Below are positions 47,023 through 56,163 of a stretch of 64,000 bases of DNA, in pieces; positions within the stretch are counted from its first letter, which is position 1, and each line of letters opens with the position of its first letter. The stretch lies in contig CAWBJO010000009.1 of NCBI GenBank assembly GCA_963789175.1, positions 667,428 through 731,427 of the forward strand, written 5' to 3'. The stretch comes from CAWBJO01 sp963789175 (GTDB taxonomy: Bacteria; Pseudomonadota; Alphaproteobacteria; Rhizobiales; Aestuariivirgaceae). Made by a program: the position numbers and the translations under genes. The notes beneath the pieces were generated by a model, which saw only the letters and a program-made list of their open reading frames with translations, ran no database searches and was not told where the DNA came from.

Positions 47023-48045
47023 TCACTCGATGGGTAGGCCGTGCATCTTGAGGAAGGCGAGCTTGTCCCAGTAGCCACGCTGGAAGGCGATGCGTCCATC
47101 GCGCACGGTGAAGATCCCGCAGCCGCGAAGGCCCAACGGATCGCGCCATTCCAGCGCAACAACATCGCCAGCTTCGTGGATGGCTTCCACGATGCAAGTC
47201 ATGTCAGCAGCCGCAAACTCCCGCGCGAACATAGCCCGGATCGCGTCGCGGCCTTCGACTGGCTCTTGCGTCACTTGATGGTTGACCGCATCCGCATGGT
47301 AGAGATCAGTTAAGCCATCTATGTCAGTGGCGTTGAATCTTTCGACCCAGCGTTTGATGACCTCACGTGATGACATTTTAGCGATCGTCTTGGACATTGT
47401 CATGAATGGGAAATGAAGTCCGCCGGTGAGCACCACCATCTTTTCGCCTTCAGTTCGGTAACCAATCCGTGCGTAGAACGCCAGACCTGAAAGCGTAGCC
47501 ATCATGCTGAGCGTGCCGACGCCGTTTGCGGCGGCATCCTGCTCGGCTCTCCCCATAATCGCCGTCGCAAGTCCGCGGCGCGCCACAGCGGGTTCGACGA
47601 ACACGCTGCGGATGATGGCGGCGCCCGCCCCGTTCCGCATGGCAGCGCCGCTGATCACCGCGCGCTCATAGCTCGGCGTCTTGCGCGACCAGCCGCCACT
47701 GGCAAGGATCGCTCCATCGGCGTTTGCGGCAACGAAATAGTGTCCCTCGTGTACGACGGCGTCGTCCATCGTGCCGATCTCGATTAGAAAAGCGGTGATC
47801 TGGTCAGGCGCGTAGAAGGCGGCGCCGAGCAGCCGTAGGGAGCGCTTCTGCATGTCGCGTATCGCGGGAATTTCGGCGGGGCGGGCGCGACGGATCGTGA
47901 TTGCGTCCTTGATCTCGGCAGCGGATTTGATTTCATCTGGGTGTGAACGTGCCGCGCTCATGGTGCGAGTACTTTGCCCCAGAGAACTCTCACTGAGAAT
48001 AGCGTCTCTAGCAATGGTTCTGCGTTGGTTGTTGGCGTCTGACAT
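47023..48045 (-). CDS. Fusion of GNAT acetyltransferase and SnoaL/NTF2-like domain
   Basis: A 340-aa two-domain protein. Residues about 48-205 form a GNAT acetyltransferase: ITIRRARPAEIPAIRDMQKR, IIRSVFVEPAVARRGLATAI (the acetyl-CoA site) and GLAFYARIGYRTEG. Residues about 225-340 form a SnoaL/NTF2-like fold: SREVIKRWVERFNATDIDGL, TDLYHADAVNHQV, VEAIHEAGDVVALEWRDPLG and a final DKLAFLKMHGLP. The first 45 residues look disordered. Neither substrate is known. The two domains are continuous in one frame with no stop, so the fusion is real in this sequence. The start at 48045 has a weak ribosome site. Confidence 0.85.
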   Translation of the reverse strand: MSDANNQRRTIARDAILSESSLGQSTRTMSAARSHPDEIKSAAEIKDAITIRRARPAEIPAIRDMQKRSLRLLGAAFYAPDQITAFLIEIGTMDDAVVHEGHYFVAANADGAILASGGWSRKTPSYERAVISGAAMRNGAGAAIIRSVFVEPAVARRGLATAIMGRAEQDAAANGVGTLSMMATLSGLAFYARIGYRTEGEKMVVLTGGLHFPFMTMSKTIAKMSSREVIKRWVERFNATDIDGLTDLYHADAVNHQVTQEPVEGRDAIRAMFAREFAAADMTCIVEAIHEAGDVVALEWRDPLGLRGCGIFTVRDGRIAFQRGYWDKLAFLKMHGLPIE

Positions 48046-48177
48046 GTGACTTTCATATCCACCAGTGGCGGGCGCCTCCTAAGCGGACCCCTCCATTGCC
48101 TGAGTGGTGGCGCGAAGTAGCGTTGCGACTTCGTCACTATCGTTTCATGCTGAGCTGGGCAGGCGGATTCGCGGGAT

Positions 48178-48420
48178 CTAGCTCACGAGGTCGCCATCCC
48201 GTAGCGTGAAGTAGTGGTCGCCGGTGCGGCGCAGGCCGATGTCCTTCAACATGCGGCTGTCGAGCTGTGCCAGGTGGCGCGCAGTTCTCCAGACTGAGAG
48301 TTCATTCGCGATCCGGGCGACGGCCCGTCTCGCCAGCGCCTGGAGGCGTTCGACATAGCGTGTGGTCACTCTTCTGCCAACAGGCGCATCCGTGCGCCCC
48401 AGCGATGTTAGGGTGCTCAT
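48178..48420 (-). CDS. DUF1127 domain protein
   Basis: An 80-aa basic protein from ATG 48420 (GGAG six bases upstream). The C-terminal half has the DUF1127 signature: LSVWRTARHLAQLDSRMLKD and IGLRRTGDHYF. Short DUF1127 proteins in rhizobia influence RNA turnover, phosphate and carbon metabolism. This one carries about 35 extra basic residues before the motif. It is divergent from the AraC-type gene (about 180 bp between starts), which may control it; that is inference. Confidence 0.82.
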   Translation of the reverse strand: MSTLTSLGRTDAPVGRRVTTRYVERLQALARRAVARIANELSVWRTARHLAQLDSRMLKDIGLRRTGDHYFTLRDGDLVS

Positions 48421-48598
48421 AGTCATCTCCAATGATACAATCGGCTTGAGAAGCGGCAACCGACCGGCCAGTCCCGGACGCGAGCAAATCCTGCTCGCTT
48501 CAGCGACGGCGTTGAGATAGGCCGACAAGGGTGTGGTGTGAATGACAGACCCGCCGGATCCATTGACCGAGTGACCGGCACCCAGGGCAACGAAACTC

Positions 48599-49564
48599 AT
48601 GGATGCATTGTCGGACGTGCTGCAGACCGTAACGCTGACGGGAGGCGTGTTCCTGGATGCGCATTTCACTGCGCCATGGTGCATTTCATCCGGGATCGGT
48701 TCTGAGGACTGCCGGCCTTTTCTCTCTAATCCTATGCAGGTGATTGCCTATCACTACGTTACTCAGGGACGCATGCTGGTGCAGGTCGCTGGGGACGAGC
48801 CGGTGGAAGTGTGTGCCGGCGAGGCCGTGTTGCTACCGCAAAATGACCCACATCTCCTCGGTAGTTCGATCAATGTGCATCCGGTCAATTCCCACGACCT
48901 GATCCAACCGGCAGACGGCGGCGGGCTGGCGCGGATCATCCACGGCGGGAGCGGTGAAGCCACGCAAATCGTGTGCGGCTTCCTGGGCAGCGATCGGCAT
49001 AGGAACCCGCTGATCGCGACCCTGCCGCGTCTGCTGACGATCGACATGACTAGGGCGGGATCGGACGAATGGATCGAGACCTCGTTGCGCTTTGCGATTC
49101 GCGGATTGAACGAGGGTATGATCGGCACCTCGCCGGTGATGTCGAAACTCTCGGAGTTGATGTTCGTCGAGGCGGTGCGCCGCTACGCGGCGGCGCTTCC
49201 GGCCGAGCAGCGCGGCTGGCTTGCCGGGGTGCGCGACCCGTATGTGGGCAAGGCGCTTGCCCTCGTCCATGGCAAGCCCAACCATCCGTGGACGACGGAG
49301 TCCCTTGCGAGCGAGGTCTCTCTGTCGCGCTCGGCCTTTGCAGACCGCTTCACGGCTGTCGTGGGTGCGCCGCCGAAGCGGTATCTGATCTCCTGGCGGC
49401 TGCAGGTGGCCAAGGAGAAGTTGCGCACTAGTAACCGGCCGATCGCACAGATCGCCTATGACGTTGGATATGAGGCCGAGGCTGCTTTCGCCCGAGCTTT
49501 TAAGCGCGAGTTTGGTGTTCCGCCGGCCGCCTGGCGAAGGCAAATGCATCTGACCCAAATGTAG
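48599..49564 (+). CDS. AraC family regulator with cupin sensor domain
   Basis: A 321-aa regulator of the AraC/cupin_6 type. The N-terminal cupin has HYVTQGRMLVQVAGDEPVEV and CAGEAVLLPQNDPHLLGSS. The C-terminal 100 residues hold both AraC helix-turn-helices: WTTESLASEVSLSRSAFADR and RPIAQIAYDVGYEAEAAFAR, then AFKREFGVPPAAWRR. Such proteins often activate a neighbouring oxidoreductase or detoxification gene; here the neighbours are DUF1127 and the GNAT fusion. It is the last gene of the tRNA-Ala island. Confidence 0.93.
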   Translation: MDALSDVLQTVTLTGGVFLDAHFTAPWCISSGIGSEDCRPFLSNPMQVIAYHYVTQGRMLVQVAGDEPVEVCAGEAVLLPQNDPHLLGSSINVHPVNSHDLIQPADGGGLARIIHGGSGEATQIVCGFLGSDRHRNPLIATLPRLLTIDMTRAGSDEWIETSLRFAIRGLNEGMIGTSPVMSKLSELMFVEAVRRYAAALPAEQRGWLAGVRDPYVGKALALVHGKPNHPWTTESLASEVSLSRSAFADRFTAVVGAPPKRYLISWRLQVAKEKLRTSNRPIAQIAYDVGYEAEAAFARAFKREFGVPPAAWRRQMHLTQM

Positions 49565-49790
49565 CAACCGCAGTCGAGACGAGTGGAGAGCGGATGTGAG
49601 AACGGCACAAATTCCCAGGTCCACCCCTACGGCGTCCGGCAGCGCGTCTATCTTTCTGAGCTTCTGAGACAAAAGCGCAGTCAGACATTCCTGAAGAGTC
49701 AAGGTGGCTATTTGAGTGGGTTTGGTTGCTAACTGGTTGCTAGGCGCCGAGCGCGGTCTTGGGAGTTCTGATTTAACTGTTTGATTTTAT

Positions 49791-49866
<76 letters not shown>

Positions 49867-49988
49867 ATTCTCGCAATCGGGCGCCGGCGCGGAAATCCAA
49901 AAGGTTGGGGGCCGGCGGAGCGGCGCGGACCTTAGGTGCGCATCCCCCAACAATCAAGCAAAAACCGCCCCGGGTCGCGGGCCGCGCG

Positions 49989-50378
49989 CTAGGGCTCCTC
50001 GCTGTCGTCGCTCGGCCCGATGATATCTGGAACCGCGGGACCGTCCTCTTCCTCCTCCTCGAGGAAGACATCCTCCTCGCCGCCCACCACCGCGACCTCC
50101 TCGCCGAGATCGACATCCTCGATGGCCGCCGTCTCGTCGTCGGCCGGCGGCTCCGCCTCCTCGAGGCTGACGAGCTCGACCTCGGGCTTCGCCAACTCGG
50201 GCTCGGGCTGCGGGCGGGGCCGCGGCGCCGAGGGCCCGTCGCCCTTCGACGGCAGGACCTGCTCGGCGACGAAGGCGGTGGCGCATTTCGGACAGGTGAT
50301 CGGATTCTTCATCAAATCGTAGAACCGCGCCGCGCAGGACGGGCACGTGCGCTTGGTTCCGAGTTCAGGCTTGACCAC
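49989..50378 (-). CDS. TIGR02300 family protein (FYDLN acid protein)
   Basis: A 129-aa protein from GTG 50378. The N-terminal 40 residues hold the family signature GTKRTCPSCAARFYDLMKNP followed by ITCPKCATAF, two CxxC pairs that probably bind zinc. The rest is a long acidic tail (FLEEEEEDGPAVPDI). This small family is limited to alphaproteobacteria and is regularly encoded next to aroA, as here (divergent). The function is unknown. Confidence 0.93.
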   Translation of the reverse strand: MVKPELGTKRTCPSCAARFYDLMKNPITCPKCATAFVAEQVLPSKGDGPSAPRPRPQPEPELAKPEVELVSLEEAEPPADDETAAIEDVDLGEEVAVVGGEEDVFLEEEEEDGPAVPDIIGPSDDSEEP

Positions 50379-50525
50379 GGGAATTCACCTCGAGCGTTTA
50401 CGGTATTTGATTGGCGGTTCCCCTGCCACAGTCGTCCGCCCCTTGTCAAAACGAAAAGCTTCCGGCGCCGAGGGGCCTGTGATAGGACCGCAGCCGCACG
50501 CGAGCTCACCTCCCGGACCGCCTCT

Positions 50526-51869
50526 TTGCACACCGCCTCCCCGCTGCCCCTCACCGCCCGAAACTCGCGCCGGCTCGCCGGGCGTGCCGTGGTGCCGGGC
50601 GACAAGTCGATCTCGCACCGCTCCCTGATGCTCGGCGCCACCGCAATCGGCGAGACGCAAATCTCCGGCCTGCTCGAGGCGGAGGACGTGCTCAATACGG
50701 CCAAGGCCATGGCGGGGCTCGGAGCCCGGGTCGAGCGGGTCGGCGACGGCGAATGGCGCGTCAACGGCGTCGGGGTGGGCGGCTATGCCCCTCCGCGCGG
50801 GGATCTCGATTTCGGCAATTCGGGGACGGGCGCGCGGCTGGCTATGGGCCTCATCGCCACGACCTCGATCGAAGCCCGCTTCACGGGCGATGCATCGCTG
50901 TCGCGCCGGCCGATGGGCCGGGTCATGATGCCGCTCAAGCTGTTCGGGACGAGGTTCGAGGCAGCCGAGGAGGACCGGCTGCCGATCACGGTCAAAGGCG
51001 CGCGCGACGCCGTGCCGGTGAGCTACCGACTGCCGGTCGCCTCGGCGCAGGTCAAGTCGGCAATCCTGCTCGCCGCCCTCAACGCGCCGGGCCGCAGCTC
51101 GGTCGTCGAACCGGTGCTCACGCGCGACCACACCGAACGCATGCTCGCGGCCTTCGGAGCGGAGATCGCCATCGACGGCGGCGGCGGCGAGCGCCACATC
51201 TCCGTCACCGGCGGACGCGAGCTCAAGGCGCAGCGCGTCAGCGTGCCGGCCGACCCGAGCTCGGCGGCCTTCGCCGTCGTCGCGGCCCTCGTCACGCCCC
51301 AATCCGACGTCGTGGTCGAGAACGTGATGCTTAACGGCACGCGGACGGGACTCCTCGAAACGCTCAAGGAGATGGGCGCCCGGCTCGACATCGAAAACGA
51401 GCGCCAGGCGGGTGGCGAGACGGTGGGCGACATCCGGGCGCGGTCGAGCCGGCTCAAGGGCGTGCGCGTGCCCGCGGCGCGGGCGCCGTCGATGATCGAC
51501 GAATATCCGATCCTATCCGTCGCCGCCGCCTATGCCGAGGGCGACACGACGATGGAAGGGCTCGGCGAGCTCAGGGTGAAGGAGAGCGACCGGCTTGCCG
51601 CCGTAGCCGCCGGGCTCGCCGCCAACGGCGTCGAAGCGGAAACCGGGCCCGACTGGCTGAAGGTGCGGGGCGGCACGGTCGCGGGGGGCGGGACGGTCAA
51701 GACGCATCTCGACCACCGCATCGCCATGGCCTTCCTCGTCCTCGGCCTCAATTCCAAGGCCGCGGTGACGGTCGACGACGGCTCGATGATCGCGACGAGC
51801 TTTCCAAACTTCCACCCGCTGATGACGGCGCTCGGGGCGAGCATCGAGCAAACGGAGCCGGCAAGGTGA
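50526..51869 (+). CDS. aroA: 3-phosphoshikimate 1-carboxyvinyltransferase (EPSP synthase, class II)
   Basis: TTG at 50526 is taken as the start (HTASPLPLTARNSRRLAGRA follows), giving 447 aa in register with other alphaproteobacterial AroA. No strong ribosome site is seen. It joins shikimate-3-phosphate and phosphoenolpyruvate in the shikimate pathway. Motifs GDKS, SAQVK, RDHTE and NGTR are those of class II EPSP synthases (the naturally glyphosate-insensitive type of Agrobacterium). DFGNSGTGARLAMGL and RPMGRVMMPL support this. The stop overlaps the cmk start by 4 bp (GTGA). The order aroA-cmk-rpsA is conserved. Confidence 0.95.
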   Translation: MHTASPLPLTARNSRRLAGRAVVPGDKSISHRSLMLGATAIGETQISGLLEAEDVLNTAKAMAGLGARVERVGDGEWRVNGVGVGGYAPPRGDLDFGNSGTGARLAMGLIATTSIEARFTGDASLSRRPMGRVMMPLKLFGTRFEAAEEDRLPITVKGARDAVPVSYRLPVASAQVKSAILLAALNAPGRSSVVEPVLTRDHTERMLAAFGAEIAIDGGGGERHISVTGGRELKAQRVSVPADPSSAAFAVVAALVTPQSDVVVENVMLNGTRTGLLETLKEMGARLDIENERQAGGETVGDIRARSSRLKGVRVPAARAPSMIDEYPILSVAAAYAEGDTTMEGLGELRVKESDRLAAVAAGLAANGVEAETGPDWLKVRGGTVAGGGTVKTHLDHRIAMAFLVLGLNSKAAVTVDDGSMIATSFPNFHPLMTALGASIEQTEPAR

Positions 51870-52483
51870 TCATCGCCGTCGACGGTCCGGCCGCATCGGG
51901 AAAGGGCACGCTCGCCCGCAAGCTCGCCCAGCACTACGGCCTTCAGCATCTCGACACCGGCGCCATCTATCGCGCCATCGCGCTCCAGGTCCTGAGGTCG
52001 GACGACGATCCCGCCGACGAGGCCGCGGCGATCACGGCGGCGAAGTCCTACCGGCAGGACATGTTCCCCGACGCGGAGCTGCGCACGGAAGCGGTCAGCC
52101 GGGCGGCCTCCATCGTCGCCGCCTTCGCCCCGGTCCGCGCCGAAGTCGTCGGCCTGCAGCGGAAGGTTGCGCACACGCCGCCCGGCGCGGTGCTCGACGG
52201 GCGCGACATCGGCACCATCGTGTGCCCGGAGGCAGAGGTGAAGTTCTTCGTTACGGCCACGCCCGAGGAGCGGGCGCGGCGGCGGGTCAGGGAGTTCGAG
52301 GCGCGCGGCGAGGCGGCCGACCATGCCTTGATCCTCGCCGAGATCATCCGCCGCGACGAGCGCGACCGGACCCGCCACGTGGCACCCCTCAAGCCGGCGG
52401 CCGACGCGCACTTGCTCGATACCACGACATTGGATATAGAAGCCGCATTCCAGGCGGCCCGCCGCATCGTCGACGGGCACTAA
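51866..52483 (+). CDS. cmk: Cytidylate kinase
   Basis: A 205-aa nucleoside monophosphate kinase that phosphorylates CMP and dCMP. The P-loop is AVDGPAASGKGTLARKLA, followed by GLQHLDTGAIYRA, the LDGRDIGTIVCPEAEVKFFV core and the arginine-rich lid RARRRVREFEARG. It starts with GTG inside the aroA stop. rpsA follows after 213 bp with its own leader, the standard arrangement. Confidence 0.95.
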   Translation: MIIAVDGPAASGKGTLARKLAQHYGLQHLDTGAIYRAIALQVLRSDDDPADEAAAITAAKSYRQDMFPDAELRTEAVSRAASIVAAFAPVRAEVVGLQRKVAHTPPGAVLDGRDIGTIVCPEAEVKFFVTATPEERARRRVREFEARGEAADHALILAEIIRRDERDRTRHVAPLKPAADAHLLDTTTLDIEAAFQAARRIVDGH

Positions 52484-52696
52484 ACGGGGGTAATTTCCTT
52501 CAAGTCCGAAGGTGTTGCCCTCATTCGTTTCCGGTTTTGGGACCCTTGCGCCTGGCAACATCGCACCCATACGGGAACAGGCCGATTTTGCCCGGCCGCT
52601 CGCCTGCTGGCCTCCCCGAAAGGGATGCCCAGAGCTTCCGGGACGTCCTGCGGGCATAACCGCGGGCCTACATCGTTTCGAGACCGAGGATCATCC

Positions 52697-54415
52697 ATGG
52701 CAGTCGCCAATTCGCTCAATCCCAGCCGCGAGGAATTCGAAGCCCTCCTCGAGGAATCCTTCGCCAGCTCCGGCATCTCGGAGGGCTCCGTCGTCAAGGG
52801 CAAGGTGATCAGCGTCGAGAACGACCACGTGCTGATCGATGTCGGGCTCAAGATGGAAGGGCGCGTGCCGCTGAAGGAGTTCTCACAGGCGGGGCGGGAC
52901 GCGAAACTCGCCACCGGAGACGAGGTCGAGGTCTATCTCGAGCGCATGGAAAACGCCATGGGCGAGGCCGTGCTGTCGCGCGACAAGGCGCGGCGCGAGG
53001 AGGCATGGACGCGGCTCGAGGAATCCCACAACAAGAACGAGCGCGTCGAGGGCGTGATGTTCGGACGCGTCAAGGGCGGCTTCACGGTCGACCTCGGCGG
53101 CGCCACCGCGTTCCTGCCCGGCAGCCAGGTCGACATCCGACCGATCCGCGACGTGACGCCGCTCATGAACAATCCGCAGCCGTTCCAGATCCTGAAGATG
53201 GACCGCCGGCGCGGCAACATCGTGGTGTCGCGGCGCGCCATCATGGAGGAGACGCGGGCCGAGCAGCGCTCGGAGATCGTGCAGAACCTGACCGAGGGCC
53301 AGGTCGCCGAGGGCGTCGTCAAGAACATCACCGACTACGGCGCGTTCGTGGACCTCGGCGGCATCGACGGCCTCCTGCACGTCACCGACATCTCGTGGAA
53401 GCGCGTCTCGCACCCCTCCGACGTCCTGTCGGTCGGCCAGACGCTCAAGGTGCAGATCATCAAGATCAACCCGGAGACGCAGCGCATCAGCCTCGGCATG
53501 AAGCAGCTGGAGAAGGATCCGTGGGAAGGCGTCGCCGCCAAGTATCCGGTCGGCGCCCGGGTCAAGGGCCAGGTCACCAACATCACCGACTACGGCGCGT
53601 TCGTCGAGCTCGAGGAAGGGATCGAGGGACTGGTGCACGTCTCCGAGCTCAGCTGGACGAAGAAGAACGTCCACCCGGGCAAGATCCTCTCCACCACGGA
53701 GGAAATCACCGTGCAGGTGCTCGAGGTCGACCCCGCCAAGCGGCGCATCTCGCTCGGCCTCAAGCAGACGATGAGCAACCCGTGGGAGAGCTTCGCCGCG
53801 AAGTATCCGTCGGGCTCGACGGTCGAGGGCGAGGTGAAGAACATCACCGAATTCGGCCTGTTCATCGGCCTCGACGGCGACGTCGACGGCATGGTGCACC
53901 TCTCCGACCTCGACTGGAAGCGGCCGGGCGAGGAGGTGATCAAGGAGTTCAAGAAGGGCGACCACGTAAAGGCGCAGGTGCTCGACGTCGACCTGGAGAA
54001 GGAAAGAATCAGCCTCGGCATCAAGCAGCTGTCGGGAAGCCCGATGGCGCAGATCCAGACGGCGGGCGTCAAGAAGGGCGATACGGTCACCTGCGAAGTG
54101 ATCAAGGTGGAGGAGAACGGCATCGAGGTGAAGATCGCCGGCTCCGAGGCCACGGCCTTCATCCGGCGCTCCGATCTCGCGCGCGACCGGTCCGAACAGC
54201 GACCGGAGCGCTTTGCGGTGGGCGAGAAGGTCGACGCGAAGGTGACGCAGATCGACGCCAAGGGCCAAAAGATCGGCGTGTCGATCAAGGCGCTGGAGAT
54301 CGCGGAAGAAAAGGAAGCGGTGGCGCAATACGGGTCTTCCGATTCCGGCGCTTCGCTCGGCGACATCCTCGGCGCCGCCCTGAACAAGGCGAAAAAGGAC
54401 GGCAAGGACGAGTAG
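52697..54415 (+). CDS. rpsA: 30S ribosomal protein S1
   Basis: A 572-aa S1 with six S1/OB repeats: VVKGKVISVENDHVLIDVGL (about 32), VEGVMFGRVKGGFTVDLGGA, VVKNITDYGAFVDLGGIDGL, VTNITDYGAFVELEEGIEGL, VKNITEFGLFIGLDGDVDGM and VTCEVIKVEENGIEVKIAGS. It binds mRNA at the small subunit and is needed to initiate most translation. The start is MAVANSLNPSREEFEALLEE at 52697. It is followed by sppA after 77 bp, then ihfB, as in many proteobacteria. Codon use is strongly GC-biased, as expected for a highly expressed gene here. Confidence 0.97.
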   Translation: MAVANSLNPSREEFEALLEESFASSGISEGSVVKGKVISVENDHVLIDVGLKMEGRVPLKEFSQAGRDAKLATGDEVEVYLERMENAMGEAVLSRDKARREEAWTRLEESHNKNERVEGVMFGRVKGGFTVDLGGATAFLPGSQVDIRPIRDVTPLMNNPQPFQILKMDRRRGNIVVSRRAIMEETRAEQRSEIVQNLTEGQVAEGVVKNITDYGAFVDLGGIDGLLHVTDISWKRVSHPSDVLSVGQTLKVQIIKINPETQRISLGMKQLEKDPWEGVAAKYPVGARVKGQVTNITDYGAFVELEEGIEGLVHVSELSWTKKNVHPGKILSTTEEITVQVLEVDPAKRRISLGLKQTMSNPWESFAAKYPSGSTVEGEVKNITEFGLFIGLDGDVDGMVHLSDLDWKRPGEEVIKEFKKGDHVKAQVLDVDLEKERISLGIKQLSGSPMAQIQTAGVKKGDTVTCEVIKVEENGIEVKIAGSEATAFIRRSDLARDRSEQRPERFAVGEKVDAKVTQIDAKGQKIGVSIKALEIAEEKEAVAQYGSSDSGASLGDILGAALNKAKKDGKDE

Positions 54416-54492
54416 GACCGGGGGAGCGGGCCGTCCAGCCCCGTGCGCTTTTCGCTTCAACTCGCACTGTCGAACCATCACCGGAGGCAAAG

Positions 54493-55461
54493 ATGACCGC
54501 TGATGCCGATGCCCTCGTCGCCCGCCGGCGCCTGAGGCGAAAGCTTTCCTTCTGGCGCGTCGCCGCCGTTCTGCTTGCCGCCATCGTCATCGTGGCGCTC
54601 GGCGTGACGGGGGCGCGCAACGGCGGCGGCTTCGCATTCGGCGACCAGGTGGCGCGGGTGCGCATCCAGGGATTCATCTCCGGCGACCAGTCGACGCTCG
54701 ACCTCTTCGAGGCGATCGAGAAGGCGGGGCGCGTCAAGGGGGTGATCCTGCACGTCGATTCACCCGGCGGGACGACGGTCGGCGCCGAGGCCCTCTACGA
54801 GGCGGTGCGCAAGGTTGCGGAGAAGAAGCCGGTCGTGGCGGTCATGGATACGGTCGCGGCGTCGGGCGGCTATGCGACGGCGGCGGCCGCCGACCACATC
54901 GTGGCGCGCGGCAACACCATCACCGGATCGATCGGCGTCATCTTCCAGTGGCCCGACGTCTCCAAGCTCATGGAGACGGTCGGCGTCAAGATGGAGGAGA
55001 TCAAGTCGGGCGAGCTCAAGGCGGAGCCGACGCCGTTCAAGCCGCCGAGCGACAAGGTGCGGGCGGTCAGCATGGAGATGGTCAGGGACTCCTTCGACTG
55101 GTTCACCGGGCTCGTGGCGGAACGGCGGCGGCTGCCGCTCGACCAGGTGCGCCTCCTGTCGGACGGGCGGGTCTATACCGGCCGCCAGGCGCTGAGGGTC
55201 AAGCTGATCGACGACATCGGCGGGGAGGACAAGGCGATCCTGTGGCTGACCTCGGTGCGCCAGGTGCCGAGCGGGCTCGCCATCGTCGACTGGGAACCGA
55301 GCTCGGGCTTCGAGGGCTCGGTCCTCGGCATGTCGGCGGCGCAAACCATCCTTTCCTTCCTCGGGCTCGGCGAGGTGGCACGGTTCGTCGACCTCGCCAT
55401 CGACGGCAGTCGCGTGCGGCTTGACGGTCTGGTATCGGTTTGGCACCCTGACGCGCAGTAA
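54493..55461 (+). CDS. sppA: Signal peptide peptidase SppA, short (36K) type
   Basis: A 322-aa inner-membrane serine protease of family S49. One N-terminal transmembrane helix (WRVAAVLLAAIVIVALGV) anchors it. The catalytic Ser is in AVMDTVAASGGYATAAAADH and the Lys in MEEIKSGELKAEPTPF. GFISGDQSTLDLFEAIEKA and GRVYTGRQALRVKLIDDIGG are further conserved blocks. It degrades cleaved signal peptides in the membrane. GGAGG before the ATG at 54493 supports the start. It lies between rpsA and ihfB. Confidence 0.95.
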   Translation: MTADADALVARRRLRRKLSFWRVAAVLLAAIVIVALGVTGARNGGGFAFGDQVARVRIQGFISGDQSTLDLFEAIEKAGRVKGVILHVDSPGGTTVGAEALYEAVRKVAEKKPVVAVMDTVAASGGYATAAAADHIVARGNTITGSIGVIFQWPDVSKLMETVGVKMEEIKSGELKAEPTPFKPPSDKVRAVSMEMVRDSFDWFTGLVAERRRLPLDQVRLLSDGRVYTGRQALRVKLIDDIGGEDKAILWLTSVRQVPSGLAIVDWEPSSGFEGSVLGMSAAQTILSFLGLGEVARFVDLAIDGSRVRLDGLVSVWHPDAQ

Positions 55462-55515
55462 GGCGCCTGGGCGAGACAGCGTGCCCGGCGGCGTCGTTAC
55501 GCACAGAGGGGCGCG

Positions 55516-55812
55516 ATGATCAAGTCCGAACTGATCCAGAAGATTGCCCAGTCTAATCCACATCTCTACCACCGCGACGTCGAGCGCATCATCAACACGG
55601 TGCTCAGCGAGGTCATCAAAGCGCTCAGCGAGGGCGACCGGGTGGAACTCAGGGGCTTCGGCGCCTTCTCGGTGAAGGATCGCGAGGCGCGGGTCGGCCG
55701 CAATCCACGCACCGGTACATCGGTGTCCGTCGATGCCAAGCGAGTGCCGTTCTTCAAGACCGGCAAGGAGCTGCGCGAGCGTCTCAACCAGAACCAGGCC
55801 GAGGACACGTGA
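55516..55812 (+). CDS. ihfB: Integration host factor subunit beta
   Basis: A 98-aa HU/IHF family protein: MIKSELIQKIAQSNPHLYHR, VELRGFGAFSVKDREARVGR, then NPRTGTSVSVDAKRVPFFKT. The beta-ribbon arm with the intercalating Pro (RNPRTG) is intact. With IhfA it bends DNA sharply at specific sites. A GAGGGG before the ATG fits. Its stop overlaps the GTG start of lapA by 4 bp. Confidence 0.96.
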   Translation: MIKSELIQKIAQSNPHLYHRDVERIINTVLSEVIKALSEGDRVELRGFGAFSVKDREARVGRNPRTGTSVSVDAKRVPFFKTGKELRERLNQNQAEDT

Positions 55813-56162
55813 AGCGGCTCCTGACCTGGGTCATCGGGGTCCCGGCCGCGATCCTGCTCATCGGCTTCGCAGTCGCCAACCGGAACTGGGTCACCATCTC
55901 CTTCGATCCGTTCGATCGCGACAATCCGGCCATATTCCTCAACCTGCCGCTCTGGGGGGTGCTGGCGGGCGGCATCTTCATCGGCATCGTCGCCGGCTGG
56001 GTCAACGCCTGGATCAGCCAGCGTCGGTGGCGGCGCCACGCCAAGGCGCTCCGTCAGGAGAACGACCGGCTGGCCGGCGAGAACACCCGCCTGGCGGCCG
56101 AGAAGGAGCGCGAGGCAGCCCAGCACCTGCCGCCCGACACGGGACTGCTGGGCTCGCTCTAG
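55809..56162 (+). CDS. lapA: LapA family (DUF1049) inner-membrane protein
   Basis: A 117-aa protein starting with GTG inside the ihfB stop. Two membrane helices (LLTWVIGVPAAILLIGFAVA and LWGVLAGGIFIGIVAGWVNA) flank a short loop NRNWVTISFDPFD, the LapA/DUF1049 signature. A cytoplasmic coiled-coil tail follows (RQENDRLAGENTRLAAEKER). LapA takes part in LPS assembly control in enterobacteria; the role in alphaproteobacteria is unproven. The lapA-after-ihfB order is widely conserved. Confidence 0.88.
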   Translation: MKRLLTWVIGVPAAILLIGFAVANRNWVTISFDPFDRDNPAIFLNLPLWGVLAGGIFIGIVAGWVNAWISQRRWRRHAKALRQENDRLAGENTRLAAEKEREAAQHLPPDTGLLGSL

Positions 56163-56163
56163 A

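Noticed and set aside
49905..50525. N-terminal extension of AroA of about 207 residues
   Set aside because: The frame is open because of GC bias and runs antisense to the TIGR02300 gene; AroA similarity begins only after 50526.
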